From: Candidatus Gastranaerophilales bacterium
GTDB lineage: Bacteria > Cyanobacteriota > Vampirovibrionia > Gastranaerophilales > Gastranaerophilaceae
Direction: 5' to 3'
Length of the DNA: 29,622 nucleotides
Assembly: GCA_910588555.1 (NCBI GenBank)
Contig: CAJUPC010000027.1
Span: 1 to 29,622, forward strand
The notes under the pieces are model-generated. The model was not told the origin of the DNA, did no database searches, and saw nothing but the letters and a program-made list of their open reading frames with translations. Shown here piece after piece: positions 22,155-28,480 of the stretch. The stretch's first letter is position 1; every line of letters starts with the position of its first letter. The position numbers were made by a program, and so were the translations under genes.

Positions 22155-22562
22155 TTATGAGATTTCTGCCAGTTCATTTCTGAGTTCGGTGATTTGAGCA
22201 TTATAGTATTCAAGCCATGTTGTATTTTCATCTTTTAAAGAAGGTTCGGCAATTGCTCTAATTCTTTTTTGGTCTAATTCATACAACTCGGCTCTGATGT
22301 CATTAGCTCGAATTTCATTTTCTATTCTAAGCTGTTTTACTTCTGCTTCTTGAGTCGAAAGTTTTACCCATTCACCGTTTTCAAATGAATATTCTTTTTC
22401 GTCAATAGCAATCACATTGTTATTATAAGGAATAATTATTTTTCCTTGATTTTGCTGCTGCAAAAGTGACATCCAGTATTCATCTGTAATTTCTAATGCA
22501 TTTTCAAAATTTTCAAGATAAAATCCATAATCTTTGTTGTTTTTTGTTCCGTAATATTTCAT
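22155..22562 (-). CDS. phage tail-fibre-assembly-like protein
   Basis: 135 aa. The N-terminal part (MKYYGTKNNKDYGFYLEN, then ITDEYWMSLLQQQ) and a C-terminal helical region ending WLEYYNAQITELRNELAEI resemble small proteins encoded next to phage tail fibres, which act as fibre-assembly chaperones or fibre caps. The similarity is by pattern only. The gene is the second of a leftward pair, starting 13 bp after the tail-fibre-like gene, with GGAG before the ATG. No capsid, terminase, integrase or lysis gene lies nearby. Confidence 0.55.
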   Translation of the reverse strand: MKYYGTKNNKDYGFYLENFENALEITDEYWMSLLQQQNQGKIIIPYNNNVIAIDEKEYSFENGEWVKLSTQEAEVKQLRIENEIRANDIRAELYELDQKRIRAIAEPSLKDENTTWLEYYNAQITELRNELAEIS

Positions 22563-22575
22563 TTATTATTCTCCT

Positions 22576-23277
22576 CTATATACCTATTACTATCCATTGC
22601 ATGTGGTTGAATGCGCCTGAGCTTCCTATGTTAAACCCTGTTAATTTTTGACTCACAATACCGGTATCACTTCTTGCAGCCCCTGCGTTGTAACCGGCTT
22701 TAGTAAACAATGGTGCAGCGAAGGTGGTATAGGCAATAGGATATGTTATAGTGTGACTTGTATGCGAAGCCCATTGTAAAATCAGACCGTTAGCAAATCT
22801 TAAATAACCGGGGTTATCGCAGTTGCTAATACCTGTTGATGACTGCCAGTCGCTCCATTCGGAGTTTGAAAAGTTTCTGGTGAATATTTCGTTATTTTCA
22901 TTTCCACTGAACCAGATTTGTTTTATAACAGATGTTTCATCACCCGTTACAATTAATATTCCTGCTGTTCCTTTTGGAATATTTAACGGAGTATAATTTT
23001 CAGAGAATATATAAGTACCTTTTTTCTTATAATTATTTAAATCAGTTTCTTCCTCGGTAATTGTAAATTCTGTAATAAGGTCTGATTTATCGGCTTTTTC
23101 GTTGTTTACTTTTTCAACCATGTCGTTAAGTGTATCGTTGAGATTACTTATATCAGCACTTGCAGAATTTTTCATTTGTGTGATTGCATTAGCAAGTGCC
23201 GCAAAATTTTCGTTAAGATCCGAAGCATTTGCTTTTGTTCCGGGGATAAGCGAATTCGGTATCATTGAATTAGTCAT
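22576..23277 (-). CDS. phage tail-fibre-like protein (gp53-like C-terminal domain)
   Basis: 233 aa. Residues 1-75 start IPNSLIPGTKANASDLNENF and continue as a coiled coil (NLNDTLNDMVEKVNNEKADKS cut by polar positions), typical of trimeric fibres. A middle section (about 85-145) with YKKKGTYIFSENY and NSEWSDWQSS resembles pyocin-knob modules. The C-terminal section (about 150-233: NPGYLRFANGLILQW, FAAPLF, GFNIGSSG, HMQWIVIGI) resembles the gp53-like tail-fibre domain. It would form a receptor-binding trimer. It has a strong promoter and an AAAGGA site, and is followed by the assembly-like gene. It stands without other phage genes. Confidence 0.65.
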   Translation of the reverse strand: MTNSMIPNSLIPGTKANASDLNENFAALANAITQMKNSASADISNLNDTLNDMVEKVNNEKADKSDLITEFTITEEETDLNNYKKKGTYIFSENYTPLNIPKGTAGILIVTGDETSVIKQIWFSGNENNEIFTRNFSNSEWSDWQSSTGISNCDNPGYLRFANGLILQWASHTSHTITYPIAYTTFAAPLFTKAGYNAGAARSDTGIVSQKLTGFNIGSSGAFNHMQWIVIGI

Positions 23278-23325
23278 AAATATCCTTTCTGACTAATTTA
23301 ATGAATATGTAAAGGCGTTTTTATT

Positions 23326-23355
23326 ATTATAACATTTGTTTGCAAAATCCGTCAA
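23326..23355 (-). promoter_or_regulatory. strong predicted promoter of the tail-fibre-like cassette
   Basis: Minus strand: TTGACG (23355-23350), 18-bp spacer, perfect TATAAT (23331-23326). The start near 23319 leaves a leader of about 42 nt. It is interleaved with the acpS promoter on the other strand. Confidence 0.65.
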
Positions 23356-23369
23356 TGTTGTGCTAAAAT
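23340..23369 (+). promoter_or_regulatory. predicted leaderless promoter of acpS
   Basis: TTGCAA (23340-23345), 18-bp spacer, TAAAAT (23364-23369), ending 6 bases before ATG 23376. No Shine-Dalgarno is present. Confidence 0.55.
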
Positions 23370-23375
23370 TTTTTT

Positions 23376-23720
23376 ATGGCAATAGGCGTGGATATAGAAG
23401 ATATTTCAAGATTTGTTGACAAATCACCCGAGTTTTTAGACAGGGTATTTACTGATTTGGAATTGGAATACTGTATGAAATATTCCAAGCCTGAAAGTCA
23501 TCTTGCGGCGAGGTTTTGTGCAAAAGAAGCGGTTATAAAAGCATTGACGGCACTTGATATAAAAAATGTTGCTCTTTGCGAAATTGAAGTTTTTCATAAT
23601 GAAAATAAGTGTCCGCAAATAAGAATTTTGAAAAATCTTGATAAAAAAATCGCTTTTCAATTAAGCTTGTCCCATGACAGAACAAAGGCAATTGCATTTG
23701 TTACTGCTGAAGAACAATAG
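23376..23720 (+). CDS. acpS: holo-[acyl-carrier-protein] synthase
   Basis: 114 aa, slightly short. It moves the 4'-phosphopantetheine of CoA onto the serine of apo-ACP, activating it for fatty-acid synthesis. AcpS motifs: IGVDIEDISRF at the start (D6, D8 region binds magnesium), RFCAKEAVIKAL (E52) and LSLSHDRTKAIAFV near the end. It is predicted to be transcribed as a leaderless mRNA. Its 3' end overlaps the end of the convergent pheA gene by 20 bp. Confidence 0.92.
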   Translation: MAIGVDIEDISRFVDKSPEFLDRVFTDLELEYCMKYSKPESHLAARFCAKEAVIKALTALDIKNVALCEIEVFHNENKCPQIRILKNLDKKIAFQLSLSHDRTKAIAFVTAEEQ

Positions 23721-24573
23721 CTTTCCCTTTTTTATACGACCCGAAAAAGCGCATAAATGTTGTATTTTCTTTTACCTGTTCAAGTGTATTCAAAATTTTC
23801 GGGTTATTAATATGACCGTCGAAATTAACAATAAAAATGTACTCGCCGAATTTGTTTTTTGACGGGCGCGAGTCGATGTATGAAAGATTTATGTTATTTT
23901 TGGTAAAAATTTCAAGAATATTCAAAAGCGCTCCGGGTTTGTTTTCTGTTGCAAAGCATAGGGAAGTTCTGTCTCTTGCTGTTTCTTGAGTTTCAAAATC
24001 GCCGATTAAAATAAATCTTGTCTGATTTGTTTTGTCGTCATTAATATTGTCTTTTAAAATATTTAAATTGTATATTTCTGCAGTTTTTCGGCTTCCTATT
24101 GCAGAATATGTAAGATTATAATTTTGAAGGCTTCTTGCTGCTTCTGCTGTGCTCGGAGCTTCTATTATGTTTATATTAAACGGCATTTCATTATGAATAA
24201 AATTTCTGCACTGTGCAAGCGCCTGCGGATGAGAAATTATATTACAGATGGATGTAATTTCGGTTGTTCTTGCAAGAAGACAGTGGTTAATCGGCATATA
24301 GTATTCGGCAAGAATTTTTATATTAGGATTTTTGGTAATCATAAGATTATCAAGGGACTCTCGCACTGTTCCTTCAATTGAATTTTCGACAGCAAGAACG
24401 CCTAATGTGTCAGGATTTTCGTCAACAAATTCCACAACCTGTTTAATTGTCTGCAAAGGTTCGGGATATGCATTTATATTGAATTTGTCACAAAAATAAT
24501 CTTTTGCCATTTCCGTGAAAGAAGCCTGAGGCCCTAAATATGCTATTCTTTTAACATTTTCGAAATTAAACAT
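23701..24573 (-). CDS. pheA: prephenate dehydratase
   Basis: 290 aa. It converts prephenate to phenylpyruvate in phenylalanine synthesis. The catalytic domain (1 to about 190) begins RIAYLGPQASFTE, continues with VENSIEGTVRESLDNL and ends with the TRF motif (NQTRFILIG). The ACT domain (about 200-285) has NKPGALLNIL and the SRP variant of the ESRP motif (YIDSRPSKN), which binds phenylalanine for feedback inhibition. There is no chorismate mutase domain. GGAG precedes the ATG. A TATAAT (minus, 24602-24597) is a likely -10 and overlaps a -10 for the divergent hexomutase gene. Confidence 0.94.
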   Translation of the reverse strand: MFNFENVKRIAYLGPQASFTEMAKDYFCDKFNINAYPEPLQTIKQVVEFVDENPDTLGVLAVENSIEGTVRESLDNLMITKNPNIKILAEYYMPINHCLLARTTEITSICNIISHPQALAQCRNFIHNEMPFNINIIEAPSTAEAARSLQNYNLTYSAIGSRKTAEIYNLNILKDNINDDKTNQTRFILIGDFETQETARDRTSLCFATENKPGALLNILEIFTKNNINLSYIDSRPSKNKFGEYIFIVNFDGHINNPKILNTLEQVKENTTFMRFFGSYKKGKAIVLQQ

Positions 24574-24630
24574 TTGCGCTCCAAATTTTTTATATTATTA
24601 TAACAGATAGAGAAGAATGAGGCAAGATTA
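24574..24630. promoter_or_regulatory. overlapping divergent promoters of pheA and the hexomutase gene
   Basis: A near-palindromic AT run (24597-24604) supplies TATAAT to the minus strand (24602-24597; -35 TTGCCT at 24625-24620, 17 bp away) and TATAAC to the plus strand (24599-24604). Both genes have ordinary Shine-Dalgarno sites, GGAG for pheA and GAGG for the hexomutase. Confidence 0.45.
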
Positions 24631-26004
24631 ATGGGAAATATTAAATTTGGAACAGACGGCTGGAGAGCTGTTGTAGGAAAAGATTTTAACAAAGAGAATG
24701 TAGAAACTGTTACAAAAGCAATCGGAAAATATGTTTTTGATAATTTTGGTTTGGATAAAAAGCTTATTGTAGGGTATGACCCGAGAAATATGGCATTTGA
24801 ATTTGCATCGCAAACAGCTGAACAACTTGCAAATTACGGGTTTAATGTTTTATTATCGGACAAAGTTATTCCAACTCCTGTTCTTGCCTACAACGCAAAG
24901 CACTTAAATGCCTGCGCTCTTATGTTTACAGCGTCGCATAATCCGCCTGAATATCTCGGAATAAAATTTATTCCTGATTACGCAGGACCTGCTACTTCTG
25001 ATATTACCGATGAATTAATGTTTAATCTGAATGTGCCTTTTAATTCCGAATTCAAAGGACATGTAGAAAAATACAATTTCGCCCCCGATTATTTTGCTCA
25101 TATTGAAAAACTTATTGATATTGACGCAATTAAAAAACTTGATAAAAATATAATTTTTGACGGACTTTATGCCGCAAGTATCGGGTATTTTGACAAACTT
25201 CTTGACAGGCATGGGATTAAATATGACAGTTTGCATATGTTTCATGACGTGAATTTTGGCGGCGGAATGCCGGAGCCTAAACCGAAATTTTTGAAAGAAT
25301 TGATTGAAAAAGTTAAAAATACAGAAAATTCTGTAGGTTTTGCAAACGACGGTGACTCTGACAGGTTTGGTGTTATAAATGAAAACGGTGAATATGTTTC
25401 TCCGAACGAAATTATTGCAATACTTTTAATGCATTTGAAAAAACATAAAAATTATTCAGGTTCGCTTGTCAAAACAGTCGGTGCAAGCCTTTTATTAAAC
25501 AAAATCGCTGAAAAACTCGGTGTGGAAGTTGTTGAAACAGCCGTAGGGTTTAAGCATGTCGGTGAAGCTATGAGAAAGTTTAATCCGATTATCGGGGGTG
25601 AAGAATCAGGCGGATTAAGTATTCAAGGGCATATTCCCGAAAAAGACGGCATTCTTGCAAACTTGTTGATATTAGAAGCAATGGCTTATGAAAACAAATC
25701 ACTTGTTGAACTGCAAAACGATTTGTATGATTTGGCGGGTTGTGAATTCTTTAATGATAGAATTGACAAACATCTTGAAAATTTTGACGAGGTCAAACCT
25801 GTTTTGGAAGAATTCAAAAATAAGACTTCAATCGGTGAATTCAAAGTCAAAAATATTGATACAAAAGACGGTGTCAAACTCTATTTTGACGACAATGAAA
25901 GCTGGGTTCTTGTTCGTCCGAGCGGAACAGAGCCTCTGTTAAGAATTTACTTTGAAAGCGGAAGCGAAGAAAAGCTTACAGATTTGAAAGAACTTCTAAA
26001 ATAA
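24631..26004 (+). CDS. phosphoglucomutase/phosphomannomutase family enzyme
   Basis: 457 aa. It interconverts hexose 1- and 6-phosphates. The four family signatures are present: TASHNPP with the phosphoserine S102, the metal loop DGDSDR (240-245), GEESGG (323-328, sugar specificity) and RPSGTEP (429-435, phosphate binding). Whether glucose, mannose or glucosamine phosphate is the main substrate cannot be told with certainty; the start FGTDGWR and the GEESGG loop favour phosphoglucomutase/phosphomannomutase over GlmM. The end overlaps the end of convergent pnp by 29 bp. Confidence 0.9.
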   Translation: MGNIKFGTDGWRAVVGKDFNKENVETVTKAIGKYVFDNFGLDKKLIVGYDPRNMAFEFASQTAEQLANYGFNVLLSDKVIPTPVLAYNAKHLNACALMFTASHNPPEYLGIKFIPDYAGPATSDITDELMFNLNVPFNSEFKGHVEKYNFAPDYFAHIEKLIDIDAIKKLDKNIIFDGLYAASIGYFDKLLDRHGIKYDSLHMFHDVNFGGGMPEPKPKFLKELIEKVKNTENSVGFANDGDSDRFGVINENGEYVSPNEIIAILLMHLKKHKNYSGSLVKTVGASLLLNKIAEKLGVEVVETAVGFKHVGEAMRKFNPIIGGEESGGLSIQGHIPEKDGILANLLILEAMAYENKSLVELQNDLYDLAGCEFFNDRIDKHLENFDEVKPVLEEFKNKTSIGEFKVKNIDTKDGVKLYFDDNESWVLVRPSGTEPLLRIYFESGSEEKLTDLKELLK

Positions 26005-26776
26005 GTGATTTAAATTTAGATTTTGCATTATTTGCTGCTTCAATAACCTCTTCGTGCGAGAGTTTTTCGCCAGAGGATGAGCTTGCCGCATTTGTAATAC
26101 AGCTTATTCCGAGAATATTCATTCCGCAGTAATTTGCAACGATTGCCTCCGGAACTGTTGACATTCCGACAGCGTCGCCGCCAAGTTTTCTAATCATATT
26201 GATTTCTGCCGGAGTTTCATAACTTGGACCTGAATTTGCCCAATAGATACCTTTTTGAACATCTATTCCCAATTTTTCCGCACACTTTTCTGCAAGTTCT
26301 ATAAGTGATTTTTTATAAACTTCCGACATATCGGGAAATCTTTCGCCTAAAGTTTCATCATTCGGACCAATTAGGGGATTTGAACCCGTAAAATTGATAT
26401 GGTCTGTTATAAGCATTAAATCAGACGGTCTGTAACTTTCGTTTACTGCACCTGCAGCGTTTGTGAGGATTAAAGTTTTTACGCCTAATGCTTTCATGAC
26501 TTTGACCGGGTACGTTATTTCCTGCATGGAATGGCCTTCGTAAAAATGATTTCTGCCCTGCATCATTACGACTTTTTTCCCCTGCATATCTGCAAAAACA
26601 AGTCTGCCTTTATGACCTTTTACGGTTGATTTTACAAAATTCGGAATATCATTATAAGGAACAGCATATTCGCAATGTTCATCAGCAAGTTCACCAAGAC
26701 CTGAACCCAAAATTATACCGATTTCAGGTTTAAAATTATTTGTTTTTTCGTTTAAAAATTTAATTGTTTTATCCAT
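25976..26776 (-). CDS. purine nucleoside phosphorylase
   Basis: 266 aa. It splits inosine and guanosine (and deoxy forms) with phosphate to base and ribose 1-phosphate. The trimeric PNP family motifs are present: IILGSGLGEL (S25, phosphate site), GRNHFYEG, TNAAGAVNESYRPSDLML (104-121) and GPSYETPAEI followed by VGMSTVPE. This is the low-molecular-mass (PunA/XapA-like) class. An AGGGG site precedes the ATG and a terminator-like hairpin ends only 14 bp upstream of it. Together with upp (27770) it suggests a purine/pyrimidine salvage neighbourhood. Confidence 0.93.
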   Translation of the reverse strand: MDKTIKFLNEKTNNFKPEIGIILGSGLGELADEHCEYAVPYNDIPNFVKSTVKGHKGRLVFADMQGKKVVMMQGRNHFYEGHSMQEITYPVKVMKALGVKTLILTNAAGAVNESYRPSDLMLITDHINFTGSNPLIGPNDETLGERFPDMSEVYKKSLIELAEKCAEKLGIDVQKGIYWANSGPSYETPAEINMIRKLGGDAVGMSTVPEAIVANYCGMNILGISCITNAASSSSGEKLSHEEVIEAANNAKSKFKSLILEVLSNL

Positions 26777-26790
26777 TAATACCCCTAATC

Positions 26791-26818
26791 AAAAAGTTAG
26801 AGTCACCCCTAACTTTTT
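26791..26818 (-). terminator. terminator between rpoZ and pnp
   Basis: AAAAAGTTAG (26791-26800) pairs with CTAACTTTTT (26809-26818) around an 8-nt loop. Read leftward it ends rpoZ transcription with TTTTT, 14 bp before the pnp start. An alternative is a controllable attenuator in front of pnp. Confidence 0.75.
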
Positions 26819-26855
26819 GTTCAAAATTTGTAAAATTAAAGCCCGAAGGACTGTG

Positions 26856-27098
26856 CTAACCTACCAATCTGTCGTCGTCAGCTTCTGCGGCTTTTACCAT
26901 AATAGCGTGTTCAACGGGATTTTCTTTTTTGTAAGTTGTATCAAAATTTTCTTCAAAATTGAAATCATCATGAGCTTTTTTAGCTTGAGTTTCATCAACC
27001 AGTTTTTTTGCTAATTCTGCAATTTCATATACAAGCTGGTATCTGTTTTCTGTGTTTTCATTCAAGTCCCATGCGACTCTTATTATTTGGTCCATCAT
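26856..27098 (-). CDS. rpoZ: RNA polymerase omega subunit (probable)
   Basis: 80 aa from ATG 27098 (or 79 aa from the adjacent ATG 27095); GAGGA lies 5 nt before 27098, while the longer open frame up to 27131 has no ribosome-binding site. NRYQLVYEIAELAKKLVDE and KENPVEHAIMVKAAE match the omega pattern of a conserved NRYxLV helix followed by NPVxxAI. Omega holds beta-prime in place and helps RNA polymerase assemble. Its N-terminus lacks the usual P-x-ID motif and the middle is acidic, so I hold the call as probable. It is divergent from the MlaD gene. Confidence 0.6.
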   Translation of the reverse strand: MMDQIIRVAWDLNENTENRYQLVYEIAELAKKLVDETQAKKAHDDFNFEENFDTTYKKENPVEHAIMVKAAEADDDRLVG

Positions 27099-27130
27099 AA
27101 TTTTCCTCACTTTTTTATTAATTATCTTCA

Positions 27131-27159
27131 ATAATATAATACAAATAAAATTTAATCAA
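27131..27159 (-). promoter_or_regulatory. predicted promoter of rpoZ
   Basis: Minus strand: TTGATT (27159-27154), 17-bp spacer, TATTAT (27136-27131). The start near 27124 leaves a leader of about 26 nt carrying GAGGA. Confidence 0.45.
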
Positions 27160-27183
27160 GTAGCAAAAATTTATGAATTATTG

Positions 27184-27189
27184 TATAAT
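27184..27189 (+). promoter_or_regulatory. perfect -10 of a leaderless MlaD gene
   Basis: TATAAT (27184-27189) ends 6 bases before ATG 27196, with no Shine-Dalgarno in between. The -35 (around 27161) is weak. Confidence 0.5.
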
Positions 27190-27195
27190 TGTTTT

Positions 27196-27792
27196 ATGAA
27201 AAAAACTGACGATATTCATAAATATATTTGGATTGAATTTGCGATATGGTTTTTTATCTTGTGTATTACGGTTGCGGGTATTAGAATTCACAGGCACAAC
27301 AAGGCAAAAGAGCTTGTAACATATCAGTTGTTTATGCCTGATGTTGACGGTGTCATAGTTGGGTCGCCCGTAAAATTTATGGGTGTTCAGGTTGGTTATA
27401 TTGATAAAATTAAAATTGTTTCTAATGAAGTTTATTTGAAAGTTGTAATAACCGAAAAAGATGTAACTTTGCCTAAAGGTTCTGTTGCTACTGTAGAATT
27501 CAGCGGTATGGGCGGTTCAAAGTCGCTTGAAATTTATCCTCCGACAGAAGAAAGTCTTGCATCAAAGAAAATTATTGCGGTTCAGTCGCCGAAAAGACTT
27601 CATGACTCTTTAGGACTTTTGAATGATATGTTTGATAAAATAGGCTCAATTATGAGTAGAATGTCATTTTTTGCAAATGAAGCAGATGTTGATGGTATTA
27701 GTAAAGGTATTGAAGGTGTTCATAATAATATGGATATGCTTGATGGGATGATTAAAAAAGGAGAGAAGAATGGAAAACGTCAGAGTAATTAG
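27196..27792 (+). CDS. MCE/MlaD-domain envelope lipid-transport protein
   Basis: 198 aa from ATG 27196, the start that fits the -10 element; the open frame reaches back to 27052 but would run through the promoter and into rpoZ. An N-terminal transmembrane helix (about 11-30, WIEFAIWFFILCITVAGI) is followed by the MCE domain (about 43-125: YQLFMPDVDGVIVGSPVKF, VQVGYIDKI, VEFSGMGGSKSLEIYPP) and a helical tail. MlaD-like proteins form rings that move phospholipids between inner and outer membrane. The usual ATPase and permease partners (MlaE, MlaF) are not in the window. The end overlaps upp by 23 bp, so the two are co-transcribed. Confidence 0.85.
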   Translation: MKKTDDIHKYIWIEFAIWFFILCITVAGIRIHRHNKAKELVTYQLFMPDVDGVIVGSPVKFMGVQVGYIDKIKIVSNEVYLKVVITEKDVTLPKGSVATVEFSGMGGSKSLEIYPPTEESLASKKIIAVQSPKRLHDSLGLLNDMFDKIGSIMSRMSFFANEADVDGISKGIEGVHNNMDMLDGMIKKGEKNGKRQSN

Positions 27793-28417
27793 TAATCCTG
27801 TTATTAATTTGAATTTGTGCACAATGCGTGACAAAGATACTGACAGTCAGGGAGTCAGGATTGCTACAAGAAAAATTACAAGATGTCTTTTGTATGAGGC
27901 TTCCAAAAATCTTCCGCTTGTTGATACGGAAATTACAACGCCTTTGACAACTTTCACTGCCAAAACCGTAGACCCTGATATTAATTTGATAATTTCTCCT
28001 ATATTGCGTGCAGGTTTAATTTTTACGGATGAGGCAATTGATATTTTGCCTCAGGCAACAATTCGCCATATCGGGATGTACAGGGATGAAGAAACATTAA
28101 AGCCTGTTTGGTATTACAATAAGGTCCCAATGGAAGCACCAAATCCTGAAAAATTCTATATTTATATTACAGACCCGATGTTGGCAACTGGAAATTCTTT
28201 GATTGAAGCTATTAAATTATATGCGGATAAGGGAATTCCTATTGAAAATATTAAGGTAATTTGTATCATTGCCGCACCGCAAGGAATTGAAAACATTCAC
28301 CGTCACTATCCTGATATAGAAATCATAACAGCAGCAGTTGATAAATGTTTAAACGAAAAAGGCTATATTGTTCCAGGCATGGGCGATGCAGGCGACAGGA
28401 TTTTTAACACTATTTAA
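27770..28417 (+). CDS. upp: uracil phosphoribosyltransferase
   Basis: 215 aa. It makes UMP from uracil and PRPP in pyrimidine salvage. Motifs: ISPILRAGLIF (75-85), TDPMLATGNS (134-143, the PRPP loop), CIIAAPQGIENI and the C-terminal YIVPGMGDAGDR that binds uracil. AAAGGAGAG lies 6 nt before the ATG, inside the MlaD gene. It is the last gene of the rightward pair. The convergent pilin gene ends 63 bp away, across a perfect inverted repeat. Confidence 0.96.
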   Translation: MENVRVISNPVINLNLCTMRDKDTDSQGVRIATRKITRCLLYEASKNLPLVDTEITTPLTTFTAKTVDPDINLIISPILRAGLIFTDEAIDILPQATIRHIGMYRDEETLKPVWYYNKVPMEAPNPEKFYIYITDPMLATGNSLIEAIKLYADKGIPIENIKVICIIAAPQGIENIHRHYPDIEIITAAVDKCLNEKGYIVPGMGDAGDRIFNTI

Positions 28418-28430
28418 TATATTTTAAATA

Positions 28431-28460
28431 ACAAAGTCGGGGTGTAAACCCCGACTTTGT
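28431..28460. repeat. perfect 13-bp inverted repeat between upp and the variable pilin
   Basis: ACAAAGTCGGGGT (28431-28443) and ACCCCGACTTTGT (28448-28460) enclose GTAA. Neither strand has a long T run after it, so it is a weak terminator at best. It starts 20 bp downstream of the pilin stop. Hairpins of this kind lie just after the variable region in some DGRs. Confidence 0.9.
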
Positions 28461-28480
28461 ATGATTGAATTATTGAATGA

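Noticed and set aside
27052..27195. N-terminal extension of the MlaD-type protein from 27052
   Set aside because: It would overlap rpoZ and both promoters, and add a second hydrophobic helix not typical of the family.
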